The translations under genes were made by a program, and so were the position numbers. From Humulus lupulus (lineage: Eukaryota > Streptophyta > Magnoliopsida > Rosales > Cannabaceae), in assembly GCF_963169125.1 (NCBI RefSeq), contig NC_084796.1, forward strand, positions 90,442,888 to 90,506,887: a stretch of 64,000 nucleotides of DNA. The letters are read 5' to 3'. A model generated the notes under the pieces. That model searched no databases and was not told the DNA's origin. It was given only the letters and a program-made list of their open reading frames with translations. Each line of letters opens with the position of its first letter. The first letter of the stretch is position 1. Positions 44,083 to 57,290 of the stretch are shown here, piece after piece.

Positions 44083-46141
44083 TATAACATCCAAAATTTG
44101 TTATTAAGGCTAAATGCCTTGGTTACTTGTTAGGAGGGCATAATCAAGTTTATATATAGAATTAATTTAATATATGTGTGATTATGCGGTAAAAATTATT
44201 TTTATTGTAATGTGATTATATATGCATGTTTAGGTGAATTAAATATGCATGTCGGCCCGTTCTGATTAATAAGGGCTTGTTAGCAATTTTGGCTTGTTGA
44301 GGGCATAGATGTAATTATGTGTGCATTATGATTGAGACCACGTTATTGTGAATATATATTTGAGATGTGTGGTACAAGGAGATTCTAGTGAGTGGAATAG
44401 CAGAATAGTCACAACGGGGACAAATACTTAGCTCGGGTTGAGCCTAAGGGTATTTTGGGAACAGAGTACGTATTCAGGGTTACTTGGTAATGGGTAGTTA
44501 CTTAGCAATTATTTGGGTGTGCCAGGGTTAATGGGAGATTTATAGGACTACTCAAGACTCGGCTCTTTCTCTTTCTCTCTCTCGTTTCTCTCTCTATCTC
44601 TTGAAGCCTTGGGGGTTTTGTTGAATTTTGGGAAGAAAGGCCTAGAAATTTGAGGCTTGGAGCTGGAAATTAAAGGGGATTAAAGCTAGGAATTGACTAA
44701 TAGCAGCACAGGGGCGTGATTCTTCATTGAGGTAAGATGATGCTCTGTTTTCTTGATAAACTCCTGGTGTGGTTTAAGGTTTAGAAAAGTTTTAAGGTTT
44801 GGTTGGGTTTTGATTTGGGTTAAGGATTTGGCTGAGTTTTTGGGTGTATAAGTTGTTTAGGATTGTTGGGAATGTTTGTGGGGCATAACTTCTGGATTTT
44901 ATTGGAGCTGCAGTGAGTTTCCAGGGATTTTGGCTCGGGAAAAAATGGTGGAAAAACCCAATTTTTCTGGGTTCGAGTAAGGGCACCACGGATCTGGGAT
45001 GTTCTAGGGCAGGGGGCCTTGGCTAGGTTCCACGACTCCTGTATGGTTGTGCGGTAACGGTAGGCCATTTTAAGGGGCCTTAATTTTGTATTTTTAGGGC
45101 ATATGCCTAAAGGCTCGAGGGACAATTTCACCACCCCTTGTGGGAGAATTGGAGGTCCCGAGAGTTCGAGATTGGTCCGGGGTTCAATTATGGAATCGAA
45201 TAGTAATGAGAATGTTATTTGTGGGTTGTGACTAGGTTACCGCTAGGGCTCAGGAGAGGATCGTTCTCGGGAGTCATGCTTGCTTGCCTGATTGTTTTCC
45301 CTCGAACCAAAGGTAAAAAAAATAGTTTGTGCTCGTAGAGCAAGGCATGGGCCAATTATCTTTGTTACGTATTATGTCTTGATGTTTGTAATTGTTATGT
45401 CATGTCTGTGTTTATGACTGATCAGCGAAGGACAGGATCAGCAAAGACCGGAATCAACAAAGGCCGAGATCGGCAAAGGCTGGGATCGGCGAAGGCCTAG
45501 ATCGACAAGGGGCGGAAATGGCAATAAGAATGTTGAATGCAGGCCGTTGTGACATGGCCATATAAGGATGTCATACTCACCTAGTCGGTTAAGACTGTGA
45601 ACTTGGTGCCTAGTAACGCACCCTGATCGGCTTAGGCTACTGTTGGGAATTTTAGTAGAAACTTGTAGAGTGTCTGTTATGTTTGACTTGTCATGCATTT
45701 ATTAAAATAAATTATTATATGTTGTTTCGTGAATTTTTCTTGTTGGGCCTCGGCTCATGGGTGCTCTATAGTGCAGGTAAGGGCAAAGAAAAGGTCGATC
45801 AACCATGAGTTGGAGGGCATGGAGCGGTGCATACATGTTTAGCCTACCTTGACGCCATGGTTAAGGTACTTTTGTGGAGCAAAGTATAATATCTGATTTT
45901 GTCGCTTAGGTCGACTATACATTGACTTTTGAATTGTAAAAATGTTTTAAATAATATTTTGGGATCCCAATATAACTCTTTTACGATCCTAATGAAAGTA
46001 AAAATCTTTTATGTGAAAGTTTTATAAAATTATTCATTACGTTAATTTAATTGCACTTTTGGATCTAACACCTGGATTAGCGAGTCAAATTCACATTTTA
46101 AAACAACATGGATACGGCTCTAGGGTAGTAGGGCGTTACGA
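44083..46141 (+). repeat. 5' LTR of element F
   Basis: TATAACATCCAAAATTTG to gggcgttacga. Compared with the 3' copy it lacks about 110 bases near 44557. It carries short tandem units of the form gatcggcaaaggcNgg at 45420-45515, and the cggctcatgggtgct box near 45750, about 370 bp before the end. Confidence 0.9.
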
Positions 46142-46143
46142 CT

Positions 46144-46155
46144 TGGTATAAGAGC
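46144..46155 (+). promoter_or_regulatory. Primer-binding site of element F
   Basis: TGGTATAAGAGC, one change from the initiator-Met tRNA-complementary sequence TGGTATCAGAGC, starting three bases after the LTR. Confidence 0.82.
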
Positions 46156-46410
46156 ATGCCAAGGTATATGGTTCCTGGAGATTGACTGAACATGTAAGCT
46201 CATTTCTAAAGACAAGCTTGACTTAGGGTTGGTTGGTATTAAGTAAAATATTTGTATAATTTCTTAATAGAATCGCCCTATCTTCTTGTTGATATAGAGA
46301 GCATGACGTATATAAATGTAGTTTGTGGGAGTAAAGCTTGATAATTGATGCATGAATATTATAAACTTGTGTCCTTGTATGCATATTGTATGTGGTTATT
46401 GTGTTGTTTG

Positions 46411-47791
46411 TGTTGGGATTTTATGCCCTAATTAAAACCCAATTTCTTTGTAATCTCATTTTATTATCAATAAAAGAATAGAAATCATTTTTTGACTTGT
46501 TCAATCACTTTTCTCACATGTTTTATTTTCATGATTATTTGTTTAATATACACTTCTATTAAATCTCAAGCATATAACTAATCATATTTTTAGTGACGCA
46601 ATAACAATGGAATATTAATATGATTATATGGTCAAAAATAAGTTAGTCCTAAGATTAGTCAGTGCACAGGATTTACACTGACTTGCCAATCTACAATATG
46701 ATCTACTTACACATTGTAGTGTTATGTTCTTTCCAGAACACTAACAAAGTAGATAAGATCAGATGTGTTTGTTACATAAGACTGGACCGATATTGATAGT
46801 GGATGGGAAAAGTTAACTTACCGTTATTATCTATTCTAGTCATATTATTAAGTTGACCATAGGTCAATTCAATCTCAATTCTGAGTGGTTAGTATTCTAT
46901 CTGATTGTATTATTTGAGTCCTTTGACTTGTTCGTTACCAACTTACCCTACAGACTAGCCCATACTTACATCTTGGTAACTCGGTAGTATAATTAAGTGG
47001 GAGTGTTAATCATAGATATGAACATCTATAGATTCTGATGAAGAAGTAAAATGATGGTTTCCTTTGAGTTTGGTTCAAGGTGCTAAATGATAGAGATCAC
47101 ATTTTAGTAAATAATATTAGTTTACTAAAATATCATTTACAAGGAACTAAGTATTTTAAAGATAAAATACAATGAGGGGTAAAACGATATTTTAGTCTCA
47201 TCTCATTGTAGACCATCTATAGAGGATTGAGTGAAAATTATGGTTGTAATAATGGATAATTAATAATGTATCTATATTTGTTATAGAGCGTTCTATGAAT
47301 TCAATAGTGCAATTCCGAGTCTTTAATGGAGTCATGAGGAATTAATAAGTTAGTAAATTTATTTGTTAGATTTATGATAACTTATTGGAGCTTGATTTCA
47401 TAGGCCCATGGTCCCCATGGTACTTTAAATAAAATCATCTATATAGTCTCAATTAATTGATTTAATTATCAATTAGAATTATCAAAGTTGACCAGATCAA
47501 TTTTGAATAGTTTCACAGAGTTATGTAATATAGAGAAGAAAAGAGAAATTATGGCAGATTTATTATTTAAGATAAATTGGTGTCTAAATTAATAAATAAA
47601 TTAATGATGCAAGGGTTAGAGAAACTAAAGGAAGGAGTCAATCATTTTGCTGCACAATAATGTAAGTGGTCTTATCATTATCTTTTTATAAATTCAATTT
47701 TAGAAACATGTTCTAAATTTTCTTATATTAATATGTTTAATATACGATTTACATGAAAATAAAAAAGATCATAAATTAATAAGTTTTCCCA
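46411..47791 (+). repeat. 5' LTR of Copia G, internally deleted
   Basis: Begins TGTTGGGATTTTATGCCC and ends ttttccca. It matches 54299-56133, but a block of about 460 bases present in the 3' copy (about 55495-55950) is missing at about 47612. Confidence 0.9.
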
Positions 47792-47796
47792 AAAAC

Positions 47797-47809
47797 TGGC
47801 GTCAGAGCC
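47797..47809 (+). promoter_or_regulatory. Primer-binding site of Copia G
   Basis: TGGCGTCAGAGCC, close to the initiator-Met-complementary TGGTATCAGAGCC used by most plant Copia elements. Confidence 0.8.
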
Positions 47810-50250
47810 TTTGGTAATCTTTATGTTCATGCATGAACATGGTAAAATTGAATTATTTGATGTGTTGAATAATTTGATGGATTTCTTGTTTATTATGATG
47901 CATATTGAATTTTGTGATTATTAGCAATTCTAGTTTATTTTGCCTTGTTTTCTATGTCATTCATTTTTATAAATGTTCTATTTGGTGTAAAACAATGTAA
48001 ATATTATTTAGAAAATAGTTTTAGGATGAAAATTAAAAAAAAATGGAAATTTGTTTTTGCCTGAAAGGGGCCACCTACACGCATCTGCGCGCGTACCCTT
48101 GCCACCCGCGTGCGTCTCTCAGCCGCCACCAACACGCATCTACACGCGTCACTCGAGAGCCACCTGCGCGCATCTGCGCACGCTCTTTAGCACACGACCC
48201 AAGCGTCACTCGGCAGCCCAGCAACCTGCGTGTGCGCGCACGCGTATCCCATGAAGCATCTCGGTGATGGGGTACTGTTCATCATATATACATATTATTT
48301 TTAATTTTTCTTTATTAAAATTAAAGATAATAAAATATGAAATTGATATTTTATATCGAACCCAAAAATATCAGATTTATTTTATTATTTAAAAATGTTT
48401 TTTAAAATGAGATATTTTTGTTGTTTGACATTTAAAAATTTAGATATTTTCTACAAAGATTCAAATTCAAATTTAAAAATGGGCTAACAAATTAATTTTA
48501 AGTATTTTAATATATTAAAATATTAGAATTAAGATATTAAATATTAAAGATATTTTCTTTTAAATAAGTGTTATTTTTATTATATCTTTTATTTGAAAAT
48601 ATTAATATCTCTTTATTCTATAGTTTTTAATATTTAAATTATTTGAAATTTGAAATTAGTTAACTAGATATTTTCATGGATATTTGAATTTGTTTAACTG
48701 TTTTAATATATTTTAGGATTCTTATAACTATTAATATTTTTTTTATAAATGGTTAAAATATATGCTTATAGTTGTAACAACACAATATATTTTTTGAAAA
48801 ACAGTTAAGATATTGATTTTAAAATTTTGACAAATATCACATTTTTCAAAAAATTAATAAAATATTATCTTTTTTAATAAATGGGATTTAAATTAACGCC
48901 GATTAATTGTTTATAAATGTAATTTAAATTAACGTTTTTTACTTGTTGATAAATTTAATTTAAATTGACTTATTTTTGTAAAAAATTAATTAATATGAAT
49001 TTTGGATAAATTCTAGAAAATTAATTGTTGTAATTTTTCAATTGAAATAAATTGTCGTATTTTTGCATAAATTCATAGACTTGCTCATATAGTAACATGA
49101 TTAGGCCCATCCAATTATAACATGCATGTTTGCACTATATGTGGTATTTTTGCAATTGGGCTTAGATGCATATAGTGACCCTTATGTTTGCTTAATATAT
49201 GGATTCTGCCAAATAAAATATTCATAAAATGACGAGTTTTATTTGAGTCCATTAGAAAATGTAAAGTTTAAATTCCTCTCTTGTGGGTGATTCCATTTGT
49301 GAAGGCTCATTTGCTTTGCATGACTATAGTGGGCCTAATCAATTAATAACAATTAATAAAACGAATGTTTAAATTCCTGTATTTTGGACCTTGTGTGGAA
49401 GTTAGGGGGCCATAGTAGTGGGAACGACATACTGGAGCCAGCCCTCCTCCATGCAAGCTCAATTGTTAAGGCCCATATTCTTGAGTTGGACTTAATTGTA
49501 TAGGTTCATTATTTTAGATAAACCAAAATATTGATTAGCAACAAATTTATTCTAAATTAATTTAATTTGTTTCAATGTGACACTTTAGAATTAATTGGAA
49601 ATTATAGGACATTGCTTTTAAAATTTTAATCTTATAATTTTTTGGAGAACCATAGTCATTAAATTTCGAAAAAATAATAATAAAATACTCAACTTAATAA
49701 TATAATGAGCTTTCTTTAAAAATTGTATTCGATCTCCATCATTGGTTTAGCAAGGTTGATAGCTTAATGGGGCCTCAAGACACTTTGATTCGTCCCCATA
49801 CAGAAGGTGTTCATTAGTTATTTTGACGAGGTTAGATTTCAAAAGATGGATAATTATAGGCCAAAATTATACTAGAATCACCCCTACGGTGACTACTAGG
49901 ACTAAATCTATTGATTATCGAAACTGTGGGTCTAGCTCATAAACTAAGAAATTTTATTTTCCTATTTTGATCGAATAGTATGTTGTTAATAATGGTGTCC
50001 ATTATTTTATAAGTTCACAACTTTATTTAACTAATGGTATTTTTTACTCTCGCCAATAGGGATAAAGATATCATAGATTAGTTAAAAACCTAAAGAAATA
50101 GAGATATGATTGTTTTGGTATTTTTTCTCATATCTTACATATATTTGGTATGTGTTGTGCTATTTCTTGAAATTTGTGTGAATAGAAGTGTTATTGAGCA
50201 AATGTGATCGATTTCTATTTTATTGATAATTTGTAGTTTTAAGTACGGCT
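47810..50250 (+). other. Long leader of Copia G with CpG-rich island and shared segment
   Basis: No gene is supported. At 48058-48260 a CpG-rich island stands out from AT-rich flanks; it has degenerate repeats of GCCACC-NN-CACGCATCT and a 20-base perfect alternation of pyrimidine and purine (48227-48246). At 49257-49510 lies the segment shared with the leader of Gypsy C. The rest (48290-49200, 49510-50230) is AT-rich. Confidence 0.6.
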
Positions 50251-51145
50251 GTGTCTACTCCCATCCTTTCTCAACTTTCGATGGAGAAACTCACTAGAGA
50301 AAACTTCCTTAAATGGAAGCAAAACATCAACATTGTGTTGATTGGTGACAACTTCAAGTTCGTCATGATTGAGGAATCCCCGGAAGTTCTGGCTGAAGGA
50401 GCAACCAAGTCTGTGAGGGATAAGTATGAGCGCTGGCAAGCGACTAATAACAAGGCGGGTTACTACATGTTGACTAGTATGGTCGACACTCTCAAGACAA
50501 AGATGGAGGATGTCGAGACGGCTTACGAAATCATAAATCAGCTACAAGACATGTTTGGTGCCAAGTCAGAGCATGCTCGTTTTGAGGCGACTAAGAAATA
50601 TGCCAATGCTTGGATGGCACCGTCTCAACATGTTCACAGTCATCTAATCAAAATGGCAAACTACTTTCAGGAAGCTAAACTGGATGGAGCAATAATAGAT
50701 GAGGAAACTCAAGTCGGCTTAATCCTCAATAGTCTCTCTCTAGCTTTTCTGTCGTTCACCACCAACTATGTGTTGAATAAACTCAACTATGGTCTGACGT
50801 AGCTCCTGAACGAGCTTTAAAATTTTGAGTCTATCATGGGTGGACCAAGTAAGGGAGGAGAAAAGAAGACAACTACTACTACTGCTGCTGATCCAGCTAA
50901 GGCTGAAGCTAACCTACCATCTTCTTCAAAAGCTGGAGACAAGAGGAAAGGTGGACAAAAAGACAACCTCAAGCCTACAAAGGCTGCAAAGACAAGTGCA
51001 CAACCAAATGCACAGACGCCTAAGGGGAAGAAAAAGAACAAAAAGGGTAATGGTAAATGCTTTCACTACAAAGAGAATGGGCATTAGAAACAAGATTGCC
51101 CCAAGTTTCTAACAACGAAAAACAAAGGTAATGATTATAGTTGAT
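50251..51145 (+). pseudogene. gag: Gag of Copia G
   Basis: A 183-residue frame (50251-50802) reads from a GTG where an ATG was probably lost; the first ATG inside is 50281 (MEKLTRENFLKWKQNINIVL). This is the Copia gag domain (UBN2-type) with the W-K pair after the start, LQDMFGAKSEHARFEATKKY and QVGLILNSLSLAF. A stop at 50800-50802 precedes a basic, Lys/Thr-rich region and a zinc-knuckle relic, CFHYKENGH then a stop then KQDCP (51058-51102), with one Cys changed to His. It packages element RNA in intact relatives. Confidence 0.85.
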
Positions 51146-52480
51146 TTATCTTGGAAACATGTGTTTCAGAGAATGATAAATATGTTTGGATTATTGATTC
51201 TGGATCTTCTAACCATGTTTGTAATTCCTTATAGATTCTTGAATCGTGGGAGGAAGTGGACGAAGGGGGCTTAAAGCTTAGAGTTGGCAATGGAACGTTC
51301 GTTGCGGTCCAAGCTAGAGGAAAAGCTTGCCTGATGTTCAGAAATAAATTTTTAATTTTGAATGATGTATTTTTTATTTTGAATTTTAGTTGAAATTTAA
51401 TTTCAGTTTCTAGGTTGCAATCAGAACGATTTGTTATGACTTTTACAAAATTTAATATATTTATTTATTTGAATGGATCACAATTGTGTATTGCATGTTT
51501 GGAAAATAGGCTTTATATTCTGCGACCTAACAAACCCCTTGCACTTAATAATGAATTATTCAGAGTAGCTAAACCTAGGACCAATCAACGTCAAAAGACC
51601 GATAACGATAACATGACATATTTATGGCATTTGAGACTAGGTCACATTGTCTATGATAGGATTCACAGACTTACAAAGGATGGGCCTTTGAGGGAACTAT
51701 CCTTAGGTGAATTACCTATCTGAGAATCTTGTCTAGAAAGCAACCTTACGAAGGGTCCATTCTCTACAAATGGTGATAGGACCAAAGAACCACTTGGGCT
51801 TGTGCATTGAGATGTTTGTGGACCTTTGAATGTTAAAGCAAGGGGTGTTTTTGAGTATTTCATCACTTTCATTGATCATTACTCTAGATACCCATGCCTT
51901 TACCTAATGCATAAGAAATCATAAACATTTTCAAAGTTTCAAGAATTCTTAGCTATGGCTCGGAACAAATTAGGAAAAACGTTAAAGAACTTGCGATGTG
52001 ATAGAGGTGGATAATATTTGGATATCTAGTTCCAACATCATTTTACTTAATTTGGTATTTTATCACAACTTACTGCCCCGGGTACTCTGCAACAAAATGG
52101 TGTAGCGGAATGCTGGAACATAACTTTATTGGAAATTGCTAGATGCATGCATAGTTACTAAACTCTACCAACTTCATTCTAGGGACATGCTATTGAAACT
52201 GTGAACGACATTCTCAATGTCGTGTCATCCAAATCAATCCCCAAAATTTCTTTAGAAAGCTGGAATGGTTGTGAACCTAGTTTATGCTATTATAGAATAT
52301 GGGGGTGTCCCGCCCACGTCCTGAGGAAAAAGAAAAGAAAGCTAGAACGACGAACTGAAGTTTTCATGTTTGTTGGCTATCCTAAATGTACTCGGGGTGG
52401 AATTTTCTACAGTCATTCAGAAAAAAAAATTGTTTACTTCTACGAATGCTACTTTTCTGGAAAATGACTATGTCCAAAAC
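51146..52480 (+). pseudogene. pol: Protease and integrase of Copia G (broken)
   Basis: The protease active site VWIIDSGSSNHVCNS is intact at about 51186-51230. The pre-integrase zinc region has HLRLGHIVYDRIHRL and ESCLESNLTKGPF (51628-51755), giving H-H-C-C. The integrase core keeps its three acidic residues: DVCGPLNVKA after a stop, LRCDRGG, and NGVAECWN. It continues to GYPKCTRGGIFYS near 52400. About eight stops or shifts interrupt it. The order protease-integrase-RT is diagnostic for Ty1/Copia. Confidence 0.87.
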
Positions 52481-53780
52481 TTTAAACCACGCAGCAAAGT
52501 AGTTTTGGAGAAGATGGTTGAAGAATTGACTCCAACCAATGTTCCATCATCATCAACGAAAGTTGATGATGAAATTCTCACTCTTCATGTCCAACCAACG
52601 CAAGTCGATTTAAATGAATAAAGTACCACTGTTCATGAGAAAATAGTCACAAAGCCTCGTCGTAGTGGGAGGGTTTCTAGTGACCCAGTTACTTATGGTT
52701 TGGATGGTGAAACCATTATGGGTTTTGGTGACACTGGTGACGATGATCTGTTGTCTTTCAAACAGGCAATGGCTAGCCCTAAAAAGGAACTATGGCTCGA
52801 AGCCATGATACAGGAAATGGAGTCCATTCACTAAAATTCCATCTAAGATCTTGTGAAAGCACCTAGTGACATTAGGGCCATTGGGTGAAAGTGGATCTAC
52901 AAGAAGAAATGAGGTGTTGATGGAAAGATCAAACTTATAAAGCTCGATTAGTGGAAAAGGGTTATACCTAAAGAGAAGGCGTGGAATATGAAGAAGCTTT
53001 TAGTCCAGTAGCCATGCTCAAGTCCATTCACATCCTCCTATCCATAGCAGCCGCTCTCGGCTCTGAGATCTGGCAAATGGACGTCGAGACAACTTTTCTT
53101 AATGGGAAGCCTGACGAAGTCATTTATATGGATCAACCAGAAGGATTTAAAGTATCTAGACAAGAAAGAAAAGTTTGCAAGTTAAATAGGTTCATTTATG
53201 GAATCAAGCAAGCTTCTTGTTCCTGGAACCTCAGGTTAGATGAAATAATCAAAACCTATGGCTTTGAACAAAATATTTATGAGCCTTTTGTTTACCAACT
53301 GAAGACAAATCAAATAGTGGTATTCATGGTTCTTTATGTAGATGATATCTTACTCATTGGAAACAATGTTAAGAAATTATCAGATGTGAAGAATTGGCTG
53401 AGCGCTCAATTCCAGAAGAAGGATTTGGGTTAAGCTAGTCATGTTCTAGGTATCCAGATCCTTAGGGATAGAAAGAACAAACTCTTATCTCTATCTCAAG
53501 CAGTTTACATAGATAAAGTGCTTGAACGTTTCTCAATGACAAATTCTAAGAAAGGACGTCTACCATCCCGCCATGGAATTCATCTGTCACAGAAGCAGTC
53601 TCCCCAGACTCCTGAAGTGGAAGATGTAATGAGAAAAGATCCTTACGCATCTGCCGTTGGAAGTCTGATGAATGCTATGTTTTGTACTAGACCAGATATC
53701 TGCTATGCAGTTGGAGTAGTGAGCTGGTATCAATCAAACCCAGAACTGGAACATTGGATAGCAGTTAAGCATTCCTGAAG
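52481..53780 (+). pseudogene. pol: Reverse transcriptase of Copia G (partly readable)
   Basis: The first third (52481-52980) has several stops; from 52981 a 150-residue frame reads EYEEAFSPVAMLKSIHILL, WQMDVETTFLNG and FMVLYVDDILLIGNN, the last holding the catalytic YVDD. After a stop at 53431 the frame continues VLGIQILRDR and, at 53518-53778, SAVGSLMNAMFCTRPDICYA, the connection region. The catalytic residues look intact. Confidence 0.9.
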
Positions 53781-54298
53781 TATTTAAGGCTAACTAGGGA
53801 TTATATGTTTGTCTACAAGGAAGGTGTTCTAAACCCTGTAAGGCTACACTGATTCAGAATGGTGTTTACTCTCTGGGGTGGAGCCGTGATATGGAGAAGT
53901 GTAAAGCAGTCTGCAATCTCAGATTCCACCGTGGAGGCTGAATACATAGTTTCGTCAAAACCAGCTAAGGAAATAGTCTGGCTAAAGAAGTTCCATTCAG
54001 ATCTTGGTGTGATTCCAAAAATGAATAAACTGCTTATGTTGTTTTGTGACAACAGAGGAGCCATAACCAACTTGAAAGAACCTCGAAGTGACAAGATCAG
54101 TAAGCATATAGAAAAAAAGTACCACATTGTTCGAGAATATGTGGCTAGGGAGATGTGAAGGTTATGAAGATTGCATCTAAAGACAATCTTGAGGATCCGT
54201 TTATGAAAACACTTCCAGAAGTTACATTTGATAAGCATATCAAGGAAATGAGATTAGTAGAATTAAGGCATTAGTTTCAAATAGTGCAAGTGGGAGCT
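53781..54298 (+). pseudogene. pol: RNase H of Copia G with small internal deletion
   Basis: After KYLRLTRDYMFVYKEG the usual GYTDSD...STSG segment is replaced by an abrupt join into VFTLWGGAVIWRSVKQSAIS (53859 onward), so about 15 residues including the first catalytic aspartates are lost. Then VEAEYIVSSKPAKEIVWLKK, LFCDNRGAI and KHIEKKYHIVREYV follow as in plant Copia elements. It ends in agtgggagct before the 3' LTR. Confidence 0.82.
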
Positions 54299-56133
54299 TG
54301 TTGGGGTTTTATGCCCTAATTAAAACCCAATTTCTTTGTAATCTCATTTTATTATCAATAAAAGAATAGAAATCATTTTTTGACATGGTCAGTCACTTTG
54401 CTCACATGTTTTATTTTCATGATTATTTGTTTAATATAAACTTCTATTAAATCCCGAGCATATAGCTAATCATATTTAAAGTGACATAATCACTGTGGAA
54501 TATTAATATGATTATATGTTAAAAAATAAGTTAGTCCTAAGATTAGTCAGTGCATAGGACTTACACCAACTTGCCAATCTACGATATGTTCTACTTACAC
54601 ATTGTAGTGTTATGTTCTTTCCAGAACATTAGCATGGTAGACAAGATCATATGTCTTTGTTAAATCGGACTGGACCAATATTGACAGTAGATGAGATAAA
54701 TTAACTTACCGTTATTATCTATTCTAGTCATATCATATAGTTGACCATAAGTCAATTCAATCTCAATTCTGAGTGGTTAGTATTCTAACTGATTGTATTA
54801 TTTGAGTTCTTTAACTTGTTAGTTACCAGCTTACCCTACGGACTAGCCCATACTTACATCTTGGGAACTCGGTAGTATAACTAAGTGGGAGTGTTAATCA
54901 TAGATATGAGCATCTATAGCATCTGATGAAGAAGTAAAATGATGGTTTCCTTTTAGTTTGGTTCAAGGTGCTAAATGATAGATATCTCATTTCAGTAATT
55001 AATATTAGTTTATTGAAATATCATTTACAAGGAACTAAGTGTTTTAAGGATAAAATACAATGAGGGGTAAAATGGTATTTTAGTCCCATCTCATTGTAGA
55101 CTGTCTATGGAGGATTGAGTGACAATTTTTTTTGTAACAATTAATAATTAATAACGTATATATATTTGTTATAGAGTGTTCTATGAGTTCAAGAGTCCAA
55201 TTCCGAGTCTTTAATGGAGTCATGAGGAATTAATAAGTCAGTAAATTTATTTGTTAGATTTATGATAACTTATTGGAGCTTGATTTCATAGGCCCACGGT
55301 CCCCATGGTACCTTGGATAAAATCATCTAGATAGTCTCAATTAATTGATTTAATTATCAATTAGAATTATCAAAGTTGACCAGGTCAATTTTGGATAGTT
55401 TCACAAAGTTATGTAATTTAGAGAAGAAAAGATAAATTAGGGCAAATTTATTAATTAAGATAAATTTATGTCTAAATTAATAAATACGTTTATATTATTT
55501 TGATAAAAGATTTAAATAATTGTTTAATTAATTAATCAATAGAAAATAATACGGGTATTGATTTTAAGTCCAACATGCTTATAATTAAAAGGGAAATTAT
55601 GGCTCATGGGAATTTCGACCTAGGGCTAATAATTGGCTATTTTTTTTATTGACTTTTTAATTAAATAAGTAACCTAATTGAGCCTATGAATGGAATGTTA
55701 AGTGAGAGTTGAAAACAGATGATCAAGAAGACGATGTAAAAATCTATTTTTCATATTCAAGGGTTTTAGAATCTCTCTACAACAAAATGTCTTTTTCTAA
55801 GCCTCAGTATTCACTTCTCTTCTTATTATTGTATCTATCTCATGTGTTGAGAATTTTCCACTCTATTCTAGGTGATTCTAAGGATACTTTGGAAGGTTGT
55901 GAAGAAAATTGAAGAACGGTTCAGTTTCTTGATGATACCCTGCAACAGAAAGGATACAAGGGTTAGAGAAACTGAAGGAAGGACTCAATCATTATGCTGC
56001 ACAATAATGTAGGTGTTCTTATCATTATCTCTGTATGAACTCAACTTTAGAAACATGTTTTCAATTTTCTTATATTAATATGTTTAATATACGATTTACA
56101 TCAAAATAAACATGATCCTGAATAAGTTTTTAC
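54299..56133 (+). repeat. 3' LTR of Copia G
   Basis: Begins TGTTGGGGTTTTATGCCC and ends ttttaca. It contains the block absent from the 5' LTR (about 55495-55950). The short frame within this block is not recognised as a gene. Confidence 0.9.
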
Positions 56134-57290
56134 AAAAGTATAGCCCTGCTCGTGAAATAGTTCTGGATATGATTATCATGCTTGATAGGTTAAATCATTG
56201 GCTGCAGACAGATTTAGAAGTTATGTATCCAAGGAAGTTAATTGGACCAGAAACTGTTAATATCAAGATTGCGAATGATAGTCGAGGCCAGAATCCTCCA
56301 TCTGCCCCAAGGATTGGCAACAGATGTTTGATGGAATGCAAGCAAGATTGCAAAAGCAAAAAGAAGAGATTAGGTAGTTGAGACAGTGGGTTCCGTTAGG
56401 GAATGCTGCCCCATGTGTTTTGGCAACAATGGCACCAGTTTTGGTTCAACTGGATGGTAGGAATAGATGGGATTACTGTATGAAAGATTCCAAAAGCATT
56501 ATCCTCCAGTTTTCAAGGGATGCTTGGATAAGTTCAGAGCTAAACATTGTATGGGCATGATTAGCTCCACTCTTGACTACATGGGAGTGGTAGGCAATGA
56601 TAGAGTGGCTTGTGCCACGTACATGCTGCGGGAGGATGCCCGAACATGGTGAGAAGTTGTATCCTAGTCTCGGAATGTTTTCATGATAGGTTGGGAGAAA
56701 TTCAGAAATTTTTTCAATGAGAGGTACAACTGTGACGCAGTTCGAATTGCGAAGACCAAAGACTTTATGAACTTGGTTCAAGGTAGTAAGATAGTGATAG
56801 GGTATGTTAATGAATTTTATGGGTTGGCCAAATTTTCTTTTGATTTGGCCTGAAAGGAACGATTCATTCAAGGACTGAACCCTGGGGTAGCCCAGAGAGT
56901 TAGGATCGCTCCAGCCCATGAGATTTCTGCCTATACTCAGGCGGTAGAGAGGGCCCTTGCTATAGAGAATGTCAAAGGTGAGATATGGAGCGAGAGTGTC
57001 ATAGGGCAGGAGGGTCAGATAACGGTACCCCTATTTGCGGGATCAGGTAGGAGCAGAGTTACCAGTATCCACAAAAGAAAACCTTGCATAGTTCTACTAC
57101 TTCTGGTCCTAACAGGAGGGGTCATAGTATTTGGGGCGACCACCAGGGCGGCAACGAGGTTTGGAGAAGTTATCTAGTGTGCGCCAGTTATAGGAGACAC
57201 CATCTGGGAGAATACCGAGCGAATGCATGTCTTCTATGTGGAATAGTTGGGCACTTCAAGAGTGATTACCTGGATCGAAGATGAGAGAAC
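56134..57290 (+). pseudogene. gag: Gag of element F (broken)
   Basis: Starts with a decayed N-terminal part; the natural start codon is not identifiable because G is inserted just upstream. The capsid-like core from about 56467 reads YERFQKHYPPVFKG, MLREDARTW, FNERYNCDAVR, LVQGSKIVIGYVNEF and FIQGLNPGVAQRVRI, a chromovirus (Tekay/Del-like) gag. A zinc knuckle ACLLCGIVGHFKSDYLDRR (57226-57281) has its last Cys replaced by Tyr. A frame change lies near 56460 and further stops at about 56650 and 56850. Confidence 0.83.

Larger units (their letters stand above)
46411..56133 (+). mobile_element. Element G: Ty1/Copia retrotransposon
   Basis: Direct LTRs 46411-47791 and 54299-56133, a TGGCGTCAGAGCC primer site, a 2.4 kb leader, and gag, protease, integrase, RT and RNase H in the Copia order. 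The polypurine-like agtgggagct lies directly before the 3' LTR. It is inserted in the leader of F, between its primer site and gag. No convincing target duplication is seen. Coding frames are broken by scattered stops but long stretches stay readable, so G is younger than most neighbours. Confidence 0.92.

Noticed and set aside
43774..45698. Minus-strand open frames in gag B and the 5' LTR of F
   Set aside because: No recognisable domain, absent or broken in the paired LTR; judged chance frames.
48043..48267. Two overlapping Arg/His/Pro-rich frames
   Set aside because: They arise from the CpG-rich repeat island in the leader of Copia G. No family and no conserved start.
55709..55912. Short open frame in the 3' LTR of Copia G
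   Set aside because: Lies in LTR sequence with no domain; the homologous block is missing in the 5' LTR.
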